A stretch of 64,000 nucleotides of DNA from Trichopus zeylanicus subsp. travancoricus (GCA_005019695.1 RXID01016454.1:447644-511643); one strand, 5' to 3'. Shown: positions 42,108 through 55,020, counted from the first letter of the stretch. Made by a program: numbers and translations. The notes: generated by a model from the letters alone, not told the origin.

Positions 42108-43569
42108 AGGGCGGCTTGGTTAATTCGAGATTTGGAAATGAGAGAATTACCCATTCGGTTAATTTGGGAGAATTAAAAAAATTAATTGAATTGATAAATT
42201 TTGATGCTGGAATGCACTTTTAGAATAAAATTTAAAAAATTCTCAATTCAGTCAATTTTATAGATTTTGATATTTGGATTACAAATAAAAATCAATTAAT
42301 TTCATTAATTTTTAAAATTTCAATACTTAGTTGAAATTGGGGATATGATAATCTAATTTTAAATGGGTGAGGTTACTATCTTTTTTAGTTTTATTCATAT
42401 TTATTTTTTTAAAAAATATTGAATTAGTAAATCAATTAGGCATATCTTGATCATTAAAAATATTCATAAATATTAGGATTGCGTATTTATAATATTTGAC
42501 AAGTTAAGAAAAAATAGAATAATTTTTTAAAAAAAATTATAAATCAATAAAATATATTTTAAATTAGAAGTAGGTAATTTATAAGTATTAAGATTTTAAG
42601 AAAATGTGCAAAAAATTAATGAGTAGATGAAAAATATTTCTATATGATTTTAGATACTAAAATTCTTTTTTTCTGAAATAATGTTAATAATTAGAAGGAT
42701 AATAATTATACATATAGTAATAATGAAAAGTCTACAATTGTTTACGAAATTAAAATATATTGCATACATGTTTTTTCTTTATATTCTTTCTTCTGAAGAA
42801 TTGACAGTACATTTAATTTTTTTTCTTTTTTGCTTCATAATCTTACAAAACTTTAGTTGCTCCATCCAAAGAATTGTAAGATTTGTAATAATGACCTAAA
42901 AATTCATTCTCTTGATCATCACAATTTTGCCAAGAGATGTAAATATTTGAACATCTCCCACGAAATACAATATAATACTGCATTCTACAAATAATTTGAA
43001 AGCATCAATAGTCTGTGATAAGAAGATAGAACATACAAAATCTAAAATAGACACGTAGGTGATCTTTTTCATATAATATATAAAAAATAATATACACACA
43101 GCCAACCTTTTTTATACAACGTACAAAAGTAAATAAGCACATAACTGGCCACTTACATATAATATATAATATATAAGCACATAATAGGCCATTTTATTTA
43201 TAACGTAAAAAATATACATAGGCACATGTTCGACCTTTTTTGCATTCAATATAATAAATAAAATTGATATATAGTCAAGATTTGAAATATAATATATAAT
43301 ATACATGCACACAGTTGGCCATTGAAATATAATATATAACTAAGAAATAAGCATACAGTCAACCTCTAAAGAAAGAAATTAATATACACATGTAGAACCA
43401 TAAAATATAGAATATAAAATAAATAATCATAGCATATAAAAAAAATACAATATAGTCTAGTCAATAATTAAACTTTAGCATTAGCATAGATTAAGTCACA
43501 CCTGTTCAAAGCATAGTCATAATAAATACTACTATATCATGGTTGCTAGTCAAGAAATTCTTCTAGCTA

Positions 43570-44640
43570 TTCATACCTAGTGTCATCATCCATGTCTTCC
43601 ACGAAAGCCATGTTATCGGCATCATTACCATGCAAGTGCTGATAGACATTTTTTAGAAACAATGTACTAAAATGTCCTCCTTTGAATCGGTTTAGTATGG
43701 AATACAAATTTGTCTTTCATGAATCTCTCGAAGCTAACTTAGTGGTGCACACAACCTTGTGCATGCCATCTATCCAAGTCTATAACCAGTTGATCATTTA
43801 GCGTGTTCTCCTTTCATTTTTGTGTCTTAGAGCTATCACGGGAACTAGTTGCTTGTGCTTTGCCTTTGGATTCAGTCATGACATTGTCTCCTATCCGAGG
43901 CACATATATGCTTTGCCTAGAACTACTAGGAGTATCAGGAGCATCTTCTTCGGTCATTGGTTACTCTTCCACCTCTACATCTCTATCCAGCTCCTCTCCA
44001 AAATCATCACAGCATGATCACCATACTAGTTGTAATGGAATCCGTTCGACAAATAAGGAGCAACTCTTCATATAATGAAATTGGCTTGTTGAGAAATTGC
44101 TCAAAATCTTTGATCTTCTACAAAATTATAAGTGATGAAATACGCAAATATATAACATTTTGAAGGTGAGAAGTAGATTATGTATAATAATAAATATTTC
44201 TTGCCTTACACTTTTGATGTCGATATACACTTGGCTAATGACTATGGTCACCTTATCAATTTCATTCTAACCCACTCCGTTATAGTCCCTTAACTTGGTT
44301 ATTATCGTCGCATGCTTCTACAAGATCTTGTAATGATTCTTGACATTGTCACCAGTAAAATCATTACTGAACTAGGCATTAACAGTGGTAGTAGCCACGA
44401 TGAACACGAGCCATTTGAAACCCTTGTCTTTTTGTTGCTCAGCATGAACTTGCTCAGCGAGGTACCTGATAAGGAACTGTGATTCTCTCTTTGACCAAAT
44501 CTTATGAGATTTATATACCCTCGATGATTTTTCCCTCTCACTTCCTTGTGTATTCTTCTGTGTCTCTACAATTGCAAGACCCAAATCCTAACTCAATGAG
44601 TCAATCATCAACTAGGAGTCAAATTCCTCTAGTCTGAAAA
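43570..44640 (-). pseudogene. Myb/SANT-like ORF of the Harbinger element
   Basis: The minus strand shows WSKRESQFLIRYLAEQVHAE then KDKGFKWLVF (about 44490-44390). This matches the plant Myb/SANT-like domain, in which such proteins help Harbinger transposase bind DNA. In another frame FTGDNVKNHYKIL and then TKLRDYNGVG follow (about 44370-44270), the usual second half of that domain. A C-terminal acidic piece (about 43690-43570) ends the remnant. Stops and frame changes make it non-functional. Confidence 0.75.
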
Positions 44641-44821
44641 ACTCCATCTCTTACAAACATTTTAGCAAACAAAGACATATATATAATTATAATAAATAAT
44701 AATGCCAATACTTGTCAATAAAGAAGCATCAAACAACTCATCAAAGAAAGTTTGATGCATAGATAATATAAAAGAATAGTTATTTAGATGAGGAGGAAGA
44801 CTAATGATTATTGTGATCCTC

Positions 44822-47106
44822 TGTTGAGTTTGGATGTCTCTAACTTGGATTGGAGTTTAAGTTAAAGTAGGAATCCAACGTTAGATTTGGACTTATGATT
44901 GATTTTGAATACTTATTATATAATACTAGGAGTTATAATTAGAGTAAAATTTAGACTCAATAAGGACTCATAAATATTTTAATAATACATAGGATTTAAG
45001 TGTGGCATAGTCCTGAGATTGAACTAGAGAGAAATAGAGAGAGAGAAACAGAGAGAATAAAGAAAAGAGAGAGTGTGTCAACTCTCATATATGAGTCTTT
45101 CTAGTATTTCTCGGTAGTCTCTCATGGTGAATACTCGTGATGTTCTCTTGGAGATTCTCTCTGAAAGTAGAGGCATTACCGAAGCTTGGTGAAAGAGTTT
45201 AGTTGGGTGATTTGTGAACTTTTCGCTACGAATCCCAATAATTGATATTAGAGTTTAGGAGCAAATAATTAATATGATAAAGTCCTTACTCTAGATGGAG
45301 AAATTTGATTGTAAGATAAATTTTACTTTATAATAGAAGAAGCTGAAGATGGTTCTTATTTACTAAAATCTGCAAAAAATGTTAGAGGATAAAGAAAAGA
45401 AGCTAGCCAAGATAAGCAATAAAGACTAGAAAAAGATAGATTAGAGAGCATTGAATTTAATTATTCTAAGTCTGACTGATTAGATTTTGTACAATGGTAT
45501 TGATGAAAAGATAATGATGGACGTTAGGACAAAACTTGAGAAGTTGTATATGCCAAAAAACCTCACAAACAAGTTCTCCCTAAAATAATAGTTATACATA
45601 CTATGTATGAGAGAATGTATAACTATGTTATATCACCTGAATAACTTCAATAATATTATCAATGATTTACTAAATGTTGATGTAAAGTTTGAAGAGGATG
45701 ATAAGAAGCCGATTTTCCTAGTGTTTCTTTCTACTTCGTACAATCATATTATGACCATAGTTCTTTATGGTAAAGAAACTCTCAAGATGGAGAATGTGAC
45801 AATTAATCTTCTTTCTAATGAGAAGAGGAGAAACTCCAATATGGATATTGAGATTGCTGAAAGATTGATGTCTCACGAAAGAGAAAGATCAAGAGAACAT
45901 GGAGAAGGCAAGCAATGGTCCAAATCAAAATCGAAGACGAAGGTACAATATTATTCGTTTAAAAAGTATGGTCACATCAGATAATATTATTCGAATCGTA
46001 GAAAGATAGAGTTTTCAAATATAGTGATAGCAGTGACAAATAATACTTCTGAGAATAGTACAGACAGAGACGTTCTTGTAGTATTCATAGAAATCGATAT
46101 TTCTGGTGAGTAGATTTTAGATTCTAGTAGTTCTTACCATGTTTAGTTGGGCGATAATTCAACCTACGAGATCACTGATGTGGGAGCAGTTCAAATCCAG
46201 ATGTTTGATGGAGTGGTTCTTACTCTTACTGGGTGAGGCATGTCCTCAAGATGTGAAGAAAATCTAATTTCACTTGGTGTACTAAACTCAAAATGCTATA
46301 ATTATCCAACGAGAGATGAAGTCATGAAGGTGACACGCGGTATTAGGATCTTAATGAAAGGAGAGAAGTACAGTAATATTTATCAATTGGTAGAAAAAAC
46401 CATTGTAGGTAGAGTTTCGATGGTTACAATAGTGAAGAGGAAGCATGATACTCAGAGTGATTTGACAGATGATAGATATTCTTCCCGAGTTACTTTATGT
46501 ATGACAACAAATACAGGTCTTTCAAAAGACTTTCAGAAGTATAAGACTATAGGCATGAAAAGCGGATTCGAGATTGGCTCGACCATACGATTTGCGATTA
46601 ATTTAATAAGCTAGTAGCCTAGGGGGAGGGATTGAATTAGAGATGATGGCTGAAGCTTTGTGATGGTGGCATGCCCGAGTTCAAGCCAAGATGGAAATTA
46701 TTAATTTTGGATGTCTTAAATTTGGTTTGGAGTTTGAGTTAAAGTAGAAATTCAAAAATGGGTTTAGATTTATGATTGATTTTAAATACTTATTATATAA
46801 TATTAGGAGTTATAATTAGAGCAAAATTCAGACTCAATAAGGCCCTATAAATATTTTAGTAATGCATAGGATTTAGGTATGGTGAAGTACTGAGGTTGAA
46901 CTAGAGAGAAATAGAGAAATAAAGAGAAGAGAAAGAGAGAGAGTGTCGATTTTCATGTATGGGTCTTTCTAGTGCTTCTCGGTGGTCTTTTGGTGGTTCT
47001 TCGTGGTATTCTTTTGGAGATTCTCTTTGAAAGTAGAGGCGTTACTGAGACTTAATGAAAGAATTTAGTTGGCTTATTTATAAACTTTTCACTGTGAATT
47101 CCAACA
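44822..47106 (+). mobile_element. Non-autonomous Copia LTR element nested in Harbinger
   Basis: LTRs lie at 44822-45240 and 46699-47106, starting TGTTGAG (5') and ending CCAACA (3'). The 6-bp ATCCTC flanks both sides (44816-44821 and 47107-47112). Directly after the 5' LTR, TTGATATTAGAGTTTAGG (about 45242) is a mutated initiator-Met-tRNA primer-binding site (normally TGGTATCAGAGC). AAGATGGAAATT precedes the 3' LTR as polypurine tract. Only gag and the start of pol lie inside; integrase, reverse transcriptase and RNase H are absent, so it depended on other elements. Confidence 0.88.
45607..46614 (+). pseudogene. Copia gag and truncated pol remnant
   Basis: The first frame (45607-45984) resembles the Copia gag UBN2 region (FLVFLSTSYNHIM, then a lysine-rich tail) and ends in a zinc knuckle with mutated cysteines (VQYYSFKKYGHIR, normally C-x2-C-x4-H). 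Between frames is a protease-like stretch with WILDSG-type context mutated (about 46100-46200). The second frame (46240-46614) matches the gag-pre-integrase region (VMKVTRGIRILMKGEKYSN, then YQLV). Polymerase domains beyond this point are missing. Confidence 0.75.
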
Positions 47107-47189
47107 ATCCTCTCACATCTTAGTGGTTATTTGATCCATCAACTAAACCCACTTCTTGTTCTCTTCGCGTTAGTCCCTGAGAGTGGAAC

Positions 47190-47880
47190 TTGAGTACAAT
47201 AGCTCCTCTTCTTCTTCATCCATATCTTCATCTTCACCCCCAGTCTCCTCTTTGGACTCCTTGTTCAGCAACTCATTAGAAGGATCAATTGTGATGATAT
47301 AATTGTGTAAAACACAACATGCCAAAACCACATCAACCTAAATGCTAAAAAAAAAGAACGGAGTCTCGGCCACTATACTAAATCGATTCTTTAATACCCT
47401 GAAAGCACATTCAATTTTGGACCTCAACAATGCGTGTTGATAATTGAATAACTCTTTTACGTTTTGTGGTGGTCATCCAACTTATTCCTTTATATGATAT
47501 CTTATATCTATGTACACTTTAAAACTAGCCATTGTCATGTAGCCAGTGTCAACAAAGTAGTATTTTTCTAAAATAAATAAAATATGATGAAAACTAAAAC
47601 TAGACGAAGCCCGAATATTTATAAGTTATAAATGATACCTTCTATTTGTCTCAGTCCACTGGTCACAAGTTGGAAAATATCATCTTTCAAAATAGCAAAA
47701 TTATTTGCTAACTCTTCCAGGAAGCCAAGACATAGAGAAACTTAAGTTTGACATCAGCTATGACTAACACATTTTCCATGATACTTTTACACTAATAGAA
47801 CTGTGCAACTATGTCAGTTGAAACTTTTGAAGAAATGTAAGTGCTATCAATTAAACTAATGTAGTCCTACACGGAGTTCC
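47190..47880 (-). pseudogene. PIF/Harbinger DDE transposase remnant
   Basis: In minus-strand frames the DDE_Tnp_4-type order is visible: SLIDSTYISS (normally GAIDGTHI), ENVLVIADVKLKFLYVLASWE, KYYFVDTGYMTMASF, YHIKE with PPQNVKELFNYQHALLRSK, IECAFRVLKNRFSI, and an ACCVLHNYI-like segment near 47310. Catalytic aspartates remain at ...LID... and ...FVD..., while frameshifts and stops break the frame. An acidic tail follows near 47200. Any N-terminal part toward 48700 is too decayed to define. Confidence 0.8.
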
Positions 47881-47899
47881 AATAAATATTAGCAACATA

Positions 47900-49960
47900 T
47901 CTTTCATTTTTAACAGAAACAAAGTATTAACATACAACATACCTTGAACCACGGATAATAGTTCGGGTTATTCAATATAATAGAATTTATCGAGCAAACT
48001 GGTTGAAAAATGAATTCATCTCTAATTTTACATATAGCTTACAAGCATATATTAAAATATTAACTAGCTATCACATCGGAATGCACAAACACTATCCTCA
48101 TGCTCCTATTCTTTAAATGAAAACCAATATAATGCATGAAAATTATAAGTTATTTCTCAATAATTACATATCATGTGTTATGCCAAATTCAAAAATACTA
48201 AGAAATCCATTCTCAGGTACTCCACACAATTACTTCTCCCATCCATAATATATCATCGAACATGCCTCTCTTAAGCATCTCTCTATTAACAATCGGTTTG
48301 ATACTCATACGGGCTCTTTTTCATCTCATTAATAGTTGAATTATAATATACACAACCACTATAATAGTAAAGCCACCAGTTTAAATGCTTAACAATTCTA
48401 AACTTTTGTTATCATCCATCTAATAATTAAATACTTATTAGAGCATGAAGCTTAACTAATGGTATTCAAAACATTTCACAAAATGCAATGTAAACACAAC
48501 CAATAAAATAATTGATAAAAAATAGTGAAAAAAATCATATAACATTGATATCTCAAATAACAATCATGCCTTTCATGTTTATTTATCTATTGGAAAAAGC
48601 TCTAGTATGATCTCTATGTTGCACTGCATAAGAAAAGACCTACCCAAATTGGTTGGTCTCATATCAATCTTATGCTCAAATGATACATGCCCTACTTTTC
48701 CCGACTTTAATTACTCAATGATTCATGATATTACTGAGCATAGGATCCATATTTGCAACCCTCCAATAGAGCATGTTACATTTAAAATTTTGATGCTAAT
48801 GCAGCATACACAGTTATCACAAAAGGCTACTCATAGGCATGAAGATTTCATCATTGACCAAAATAATACAGATATAGCATTGCCATCATAGATACACCCA
48901 GATATAATTCAACAAATATACATAAATGATATTCTCATCATAGATATCGAATCCCAAATTAGAAACTAATTGATTGAAACATGTGATAGCGAGATGGTAA
49001 TCAAGCAATTTGTTATAGCAATATCCAAGCCAAAATCGACATGAAGCAATGGCTAGTAAGAAGAACCATGAATAGACATGCATCAGTCAAACATAAATCC
49101 AAAAACTATATTATCCAAAAAAAAATCAAAATTGCATCATGTATCAACCAATCATAAAGAAACCCTACCATTACACAAAGATACATACCTAATTGGGTAA
49201 CAGTACATAGCAGCAAGAGTGCATAGAGGAATTCAGAAAATAGGATTGAATAGTGGATAGTCATTGAAAGGGGGGCCAAATTCGACAACCGTGGAGGATG
49301 GGGGTGGACCACCGCCAAGCAAAGGAGACGAGGAGGGCTTTACAGCTGCTAGAAGGGGCTCAAAGCCATTAGAAGGGAATTAAAGCCAACAACCACAAGT
49401 CGGTGGTGGGCCGACTCTTGAGTGTGATGACGAGGAGTGCATAGCTCAAAATTCAGTTGCAACTAGAGCCAAAAATACAATGAATTGCGACCACACAACC
49501 ATCGAGAGTGCACAACCGCTAAGATCACACAGCCACCACCAAAAAATCATCGAATCAGGATCACACAACTAGCAGGAGTGCACAACCATCGGGACTGCAT
49601 AGTTGAGTTGGAAAACCTTTGGATCATGACCACATGGAGGCTAGAGAGAATACCAAGTGGCAAAAGATCAATTTGATCAGGGAAGGGGCAGCTAGGCAGT
49701 GACAATAAGAGAAATTTTGGATCTTAGCAATCGAGAATTTCTACCCCAATTCTGAACCACAATTAGGGCACCCACGTGAATGTGGGCCCCATATAATTTT
49801 TATTTGGAATTTGTGAATTCTGGATCAAAATTTTAGAATTCAAAAGCTATTTTCAAAATTACTGAAATGACCAATTTTAGCAATTCCAAATTTTACTTAG
49901 TCATCTAAACACTTGAATTGCGGGAATTAGGTCTCCAATTCCCCCAAATCACTCAATTTG
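47900..49960. other. Terminal non-coding part of the Harbinger element
   Basis: Sequence between the transposase remnant and the right TIR. Short frames (48607-48891 plus, 49318-49106 minus, 49485-49676 plus) lack recognisable domains. A degenerate motif ACACAACC..CGGGAGTGCACAACC repeats loosely at 49490-49600. Confidence 0.4.
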
Positions 49961-49992
49961 GGCTATTTAAAATTGAACAAAATAGCCTCTAA

Positions 49993-50750
49993 CCAATTTA
50001 ATCAATAATATTCTTTTTTTAATGTTTATTATCTAGAATGAAATATATTCTTAGACAAGAAAGAGGTAAATATTCATACTCTAAAACATTGCAAAAATTA
50101 AAAAACATATAAAAAGATTGGATTTTTAGTAAAAATAAATTAATTTTTTATTTTAATAACTATAATTTGTATCTGTTGCTACTTTTTCATGCATTCTAAT
50201 TAATGTTGATATATGTTGTATTTGTCACCTTAAAATTTAAATTTGTTGCCATTTTCTCATATATTTTAACTAATGTTAATATCCATTAGTATTTATTATT
50301 TCATTTTTAGATAGTGTAAGTGTTTTAAATTAATCTTAAGTCACATCTCAAGTATTGTCACAATAATTATATTTATTTGTTTATATAAAAGATTATCAAT
50401 TCAAAATTTTTAAATATATTTGTTATTGTAGGCTACAAATTTACTTATATATGAAAGTAAGCTAGGGTCCAGTTCAGCTACTATTATGTCGTAAGCCATC
50501 AAGATTGAAATAGCAACCTTATAATCCTAATGTATTTGACTTGAATGAAAGTTGAGGTTGTCAAATTAATTTTCTTTTTTGTCTTGGTGAGGTCAAATAA
50601 TTTGTTCTATGTGTTTGAACTATATTAAGTTTCACTTAAAATTTTGAAGCATGATGTACATTACGAGATGATTCTCAAAAACTAAAATAGAAAAGTAAAA
50701 ATTTTTCCTTTTTAAATATGCATGTAGAGAGAGAGGGAGAGAGTAGATAA
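49993..50750. other. AT-rich intergenic DNA
   Basis: No gene was seen. It ends in a GA-rich run (GAGAGAGAGGGAGAGAG near 50728) next to the first copy of the AT-rich repeat family. Confidence 0.5.
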
Positions 50751-51400
50751 GGATAAATTTATATTGATAGGACTTAGGCTTGTATTCTATCCATTTATGA
50801 AATGTCAAATTTGTTTGGAGCTAAATTTAAAATAATCTAAAATATAAGATTTAGATTTAAAATATTAGAATTTAGAGTTTAGAATTTAGGATATTAAAAT
50901 TTAGAGTTTAGGGCTTATAAAAATTTATTGCTTAAATTTTTTTATCATTTATTTTGTACATTAATTCTGAGATAAATTAGATGATTTAAAGAAAAATAAG
51001 TTGAAAATTTTAATTCTATCAATAGGATTTTATTGCTACTATACATATATATACATATATAATAGCATGGGGGTGAAATTTCTAACGATAAAATTTTATT
51101 CTTCTATCCTATCAATTCATACACCATCCAATTTTCCTGGAGATAAATTCAAAATAATTTAGAATTTAGGATTTTGGGTTTAAGAGTTCTAGAATTAATA
51201 ATTTAGAGTTTAGGATTTTTTATAGTTTTGTAGTTCAAAATTTAGGATTTAGCATTTAGATTTAGGCTTCTAGAATTTGGGATTTATAAAACATTGTTCT
51301 CTTACTTTTTTTATTGATTATTTTTGCATAATAATTTCAAAGCAAATCAGATGGTTTGAAAACTAATAAGACAAATGGTCAAATTTCATAGATAGAATTA
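50750..51400. repeat. Two tandem copies of an AT-rich inverted-repeat-ended element
   Basis: Copies at about 50750-51050 and 51068-51400 share the same order. Each has a start near GATAAAATTTTAT, a phrase like CCAATTT..TGGAGATAAATTC, a run of degenerate TTTAGGATTTAGAGTTTAG units, then TTTTTAT..ATT..TTTTGCATAATAATTT, and an end related to the reverse complement of the start. A third copy lies at 53820-54005 plus 54937-55020. It is likely a MITE family; the telomere-like TTTAG units are internal and degenerate. Confidence 0.6.
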
Positions 51401-51410
51401 TAAATATCAA

Positions 51411-53790
51411 ATAATTTCTCATCAGTCCCTTAAAAATTTTCAACTTTCTTATTAGCCAAGCAAAGTTTCAAATTTTAATTTTATCCTTTTTAAAAAGTTG
51501 TCAATTTATTTATTTGACCAACCACCTAATTAGAGTGGCACTATCATATAAAATCCTAAATTTATCCTCATCTTTTTTATTCTCTCCTCCATTCTCTCAC
51601 CTTATCTTCTCCTTCTTTGTTGCATCTTCTTAATTCTCCAATTCTAATCTCCATTATAAAACTTGTTCATTCTGTCTCCATCTTCATTCAGAAGCATTTG
51701 AAATAATTTTTAGCATTAAAGAGTGTCACTGTGAGACAGGACAAAAAATTCAGGAAGACAAAAAAAATATTATTAAATAAATATTTGAACAAAAATGTGT
51801 AGACTTATTTGAACAAAAGATTCAGGAAGACAAAAAATATTATTAAATAAATAAATATTGGAAAGTAAATCCAAAAGTATTCAAACTTATGTTGAATAAA
51901 ATATAAATATACATGAAAAATACCAAAATTGAGACTCAAACTTCAGTTAAATTTAGTCGCAATTTTAATATTTTTATATATATTTACAAATTATTTAGTG
52001 TGAGTTTGAATATTTTTTATTTTACTCTACAATATTTATTCATATTATTATTTTTTTATGTTTTTGTTAATGTTCAAGATCTTTTTTTTATGAATTACTT
52101 TAATAGCTTCACAAATGGTTAAAATGGTGGCACCAAGTGGGAAAAAAGATAAAGAGGACAATGAGGATGAGGGTGGTGATATATTGTTAGTATCTTTTCA
52201 TCTAAGTTTTGCTTGTTCAAACTTCCATGCAAATTAAAACTTTACTCTTAGTTTTAGTATTTTTTTTATATATACATTTGCATATTATTTAATGTAAGCT
52301 TGAATATTTTTAGGTTTACTCTCCAAGATTTGTTCATGTAACAATATATTTTCTATTTTTGTTAGCATTAAAGATCATTTAAATTTTACAAATCATTTTA
52401 GTAGTTTCACAAATGATTAGAATAGTAGTATCAAGTGGAGAAAAGAAGACAATGGACAATGAGGATGATGATAGTAATAAGTTTTTGGTATTTATTTATT
52501 TAACTTTTGCCTATTTTTGTTTTAAACTTTCATGTAAGTTTAGTTTTAATATCAATTTTGATATTTTTCATGTATATTTGCATTATTCCATTTAATAGAT
52601 TCACAAATGATCAGAGTGTTGGCATGAAGTAGAAGCAAGAAGAAATGAAACAATGAGGACAACGGTAGTAATCAATTTTTATTATTTTATTCATCTAATT
52701 TTTGTCCATTTTTATTTCTTACTTTTATATAAGTATAATTTTAGTTTTAGTTTTTCTATTATTCATGTATATTCGCATATTTATTCAACATAATGTTGGA
52801 TACTTTTGGGTTTACTTTCTAATATTTATTCATGTAACTATATTTCTCTTGTTTCTGTTAGTATTAAAGTTTATTTCCATTTTTAAGTCACTGTAATAGT
52901 TTCAGAAATGGTCAAAATGATGGCATGAAGTGGGAAAAATAGATAGGGGATAATAAGAATGATGGTGGTGATTAGTTTTTCATTTTATTTATTTAACTTT
53001 TTCTATTTTGGTTTCAAATGAAAGTATAGTTTTACTCTCAATTTTAGTTTGCTTTATGTGCATTTGCATATTATTAAGCGTAAATTTGAATAATTTCATG
53101 TTTACCCTCTAAGATTTATCATTATAATTATATGTTTTTTTATTTTGGTAAGAATTAAAGTTCATTTTTATTTTACAAGTCACTTTAATAATTTCACAAT
53201 TGGTAAGAATAATGACATCAAGTTGAGGAGAAAAAAGACAGGGGATGATAGTGACAATTAATTTTTTGATATTTATTTATTTAATTTTTATCTATTTTTG
53301 TTTTAAATTTTCATATAAATTTAGTTTTAATCTCAAAATTGGTATTCTTCATGTATAATTGCATATTATTCAACGTTAATTTTGAATACTTGCAGGTTTA
53401 CTCTCCAATATTTATCCATATAACTATATTTTTTATGTTAGTATTAAAGATAATTTTCTTTCGCAAGTTATTTTAATAAGCTTAAAAATGATAAGAATGA
53501 TAATATCGAGTTGAGAACTAATACATAATAATAATAATAATAATGGTGGTGATAGTGGGTTTGTTCCTCCAATTGATGATGGTGATGGAGATGAAGATGA
53601 CACACAAATGTTAAAATAATAGATAATATGGGGTTTTAGAAAATATATTTGTCACATGTATATGGTAGGACCCATATAATTTTAAGTAAGGGATGATCTG
53701 AAAAAACTAGGGACTAATATAGAAGTACAAAATTGATTAGGAGTTGATAAGAAAAACATAAAATTCCAAGAGGTTGAAAAGGATGTTTCT
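51411..53790. mobile_element. Probable inverted-repeat element carrying a 295-bp tandem array
   Basis: The left edge (TCAGTCCCTTAAAAATTTT, then TTTCTTATTAG) and the reversed right edge (TCAACCTCTTGGAATTTTA, then TTTCTTATCAA) look like diverged long TIRs. The element sits between the second and third copies of the AT-rich repeat. No transposase was recognised. Exact ends and target duplication could not be fixed. Confidence 0.5.
51990..53600 (+). repeat. Tandem array, about 295-bp unit, six copies
   Basis: An anchor like CACAAATGGTCAAAATGATG recurs at about 52110, 52408, 52603, 52903, 53197 and 53485. Spacings are 298, 195, 300, 294 and 288, so one unit has lost about 100 bp. Each unit has a short G/A-rich stretch (GTGGGAAAAAAGATAAAGAG, then GATGATGGTGGTGAT) set in T-rich DNA with TTTTACAAGTCACTTTAATA before it and TATTTATTTAACTTTTGCC after it. 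The layout resembles a repeated small acidic/basic exon with flanking introns, but no protein family is recognised. Confidence 0.8.
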
Positions 53791-53819
53791 CTCTCTTTCT
53801 ATATATATGTGTATGTATA

Positions 53820-55020
53820 TATACTAGGGAGATAAAATCTTGTCCTTTTATTTTATTAGCTCATAAATTGTCCAATTTGTCTTGGGATAATTTTCAAATA
53901 ATTTAGAGTTTAGGTTTAGCACTCAATATTTTGAGTTTAGAATTTAAGATTTAGGATTTACAATTAATGAAATATTATTCTCTTATCCTTTTATCTTTTA
54001 CTTTTGGGTCGATTGTGTATAACTTCTTGAAATTTTGCCAAATTATATATTTCTCTTCCAAAATTAAAAAATTACATATAACTTCTTAAAATCTTGTCAA
54101 ATTACATATTTCTTCTCAATACTTAAAAAAACCATACAACTCTTTAAAATATTATCAAATTATTTTTTTTTCAAATTTAAAAATTATATATTTTCTTATA
54201 TTAATGGATATATTGCAAAAACCTACACGAAGATATATTTATCATTAGAATTAAAATATTTAAAATATATATATTGTTTGATATTATTTAGGTTGTACTA
54301 AGATGCAAAAATACTTCCAACTTAATTAGAAGATGATTCAATCGTTATTGAAAAAACACTCTCTCATCCAATAGAAAAGTTTTTTCAGATTAAATTTTAA
54401 CCTAAGAGATAAAATAATAATTTTGTCGCTGACCTGCTTTAAACTCATTTCAATTTATCTCATATTAAATTTCAAATTAAAATATAAAATGGCATTTTAT
54501 CTTTGGCTTAGTTAAATTCGTTTAGGTCTCATATAGACTAGAACTGGGGGTTAATGTATACCAACTAATGGGCTGATATAAATTAGATTTAGAATTTATT
54601 TTTACTCAAGTTCTCTATTACCCCACATTTAACTAAATTAGGAGTATTTTTATTTTGTTTATTTTATCCTAAATGATGTCAAACGAGTATCTAAATATTC
54701 TTAATTTTAATAGTAAATTTATACTTGATGAGATTTTTACAAGATATTTCAATAATAAAAAATATAATTCTTAAATTTTAGAGAAGAAATATGTGATAAA
54801 ATTTTAAGAAGTTATATATATATATTAAAATTTCAATAAAAAAAAATCTAATTTATCGATATTTTAAGAAATTATATATAATTTTTAAAATTTTAAGAAA
54901 AAAAATATAATTTGTGAAGTTATATGTAATTGACATTTTTTTACACATTAATTTCGAGATAAATGAAATAATTTGCGTATTGATAGGATGAAACATCAAA
55001 TTATAAGATTTTATACCCAA
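53820..55020. repeat. Third copy of the AT-rich repeat, split by an insertion
   Basis: The left part (53820-54005) matches copies 1 and 2 through the TTTAG-rich core. The right part (54937-55020: TACACATTAATTTCGAGATA...) matches their ends. The 931 bp between do not, and have their own inverted-repeat ends. Confidence 0.6.
54006..54936. mobile_element. Inverted-repeat element nested in the third repeat copy
   Basis: Left GGGTCGATTGTGTATAACTTC (54006 on) and right, reversed, ATGTCAATTACATATAACTTC pair as TIRs. They continue for over 100 bp with subterminal units like ATATAACTTCTTAAAAT and CATATTTCTTCTC. It is non-coding; superfamily unclear, perhaps Mutator-like because of the long TIRs. Confidence 0.6.

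Larger units (their letters stand above)
42108..49989 (-). mobile_element. Decayed PIF/Harbinger transposon, split by a Copia element
   Basis: Ends AGGGCGGCTTGGTTAATT (left) and GAGGCTATTTTGTTCAATT (right, reversed) are imperfect TIRs flanked by TAA on both sides (42105-42107 and 49990-49992), the typical Harbinger target duplication. On the minus strand it carries a DDE transposase remnant (about 47880-47190) and then a Myb/SANT-like ORF remnant (about 44640-43570), the two genes expected of an autonomous PIF/Harbinger element. A 2.3-kb Copia element lies between them. Without it the element would be about 5.6 kb. Frames are broken throughout. Confidence 0.8.
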
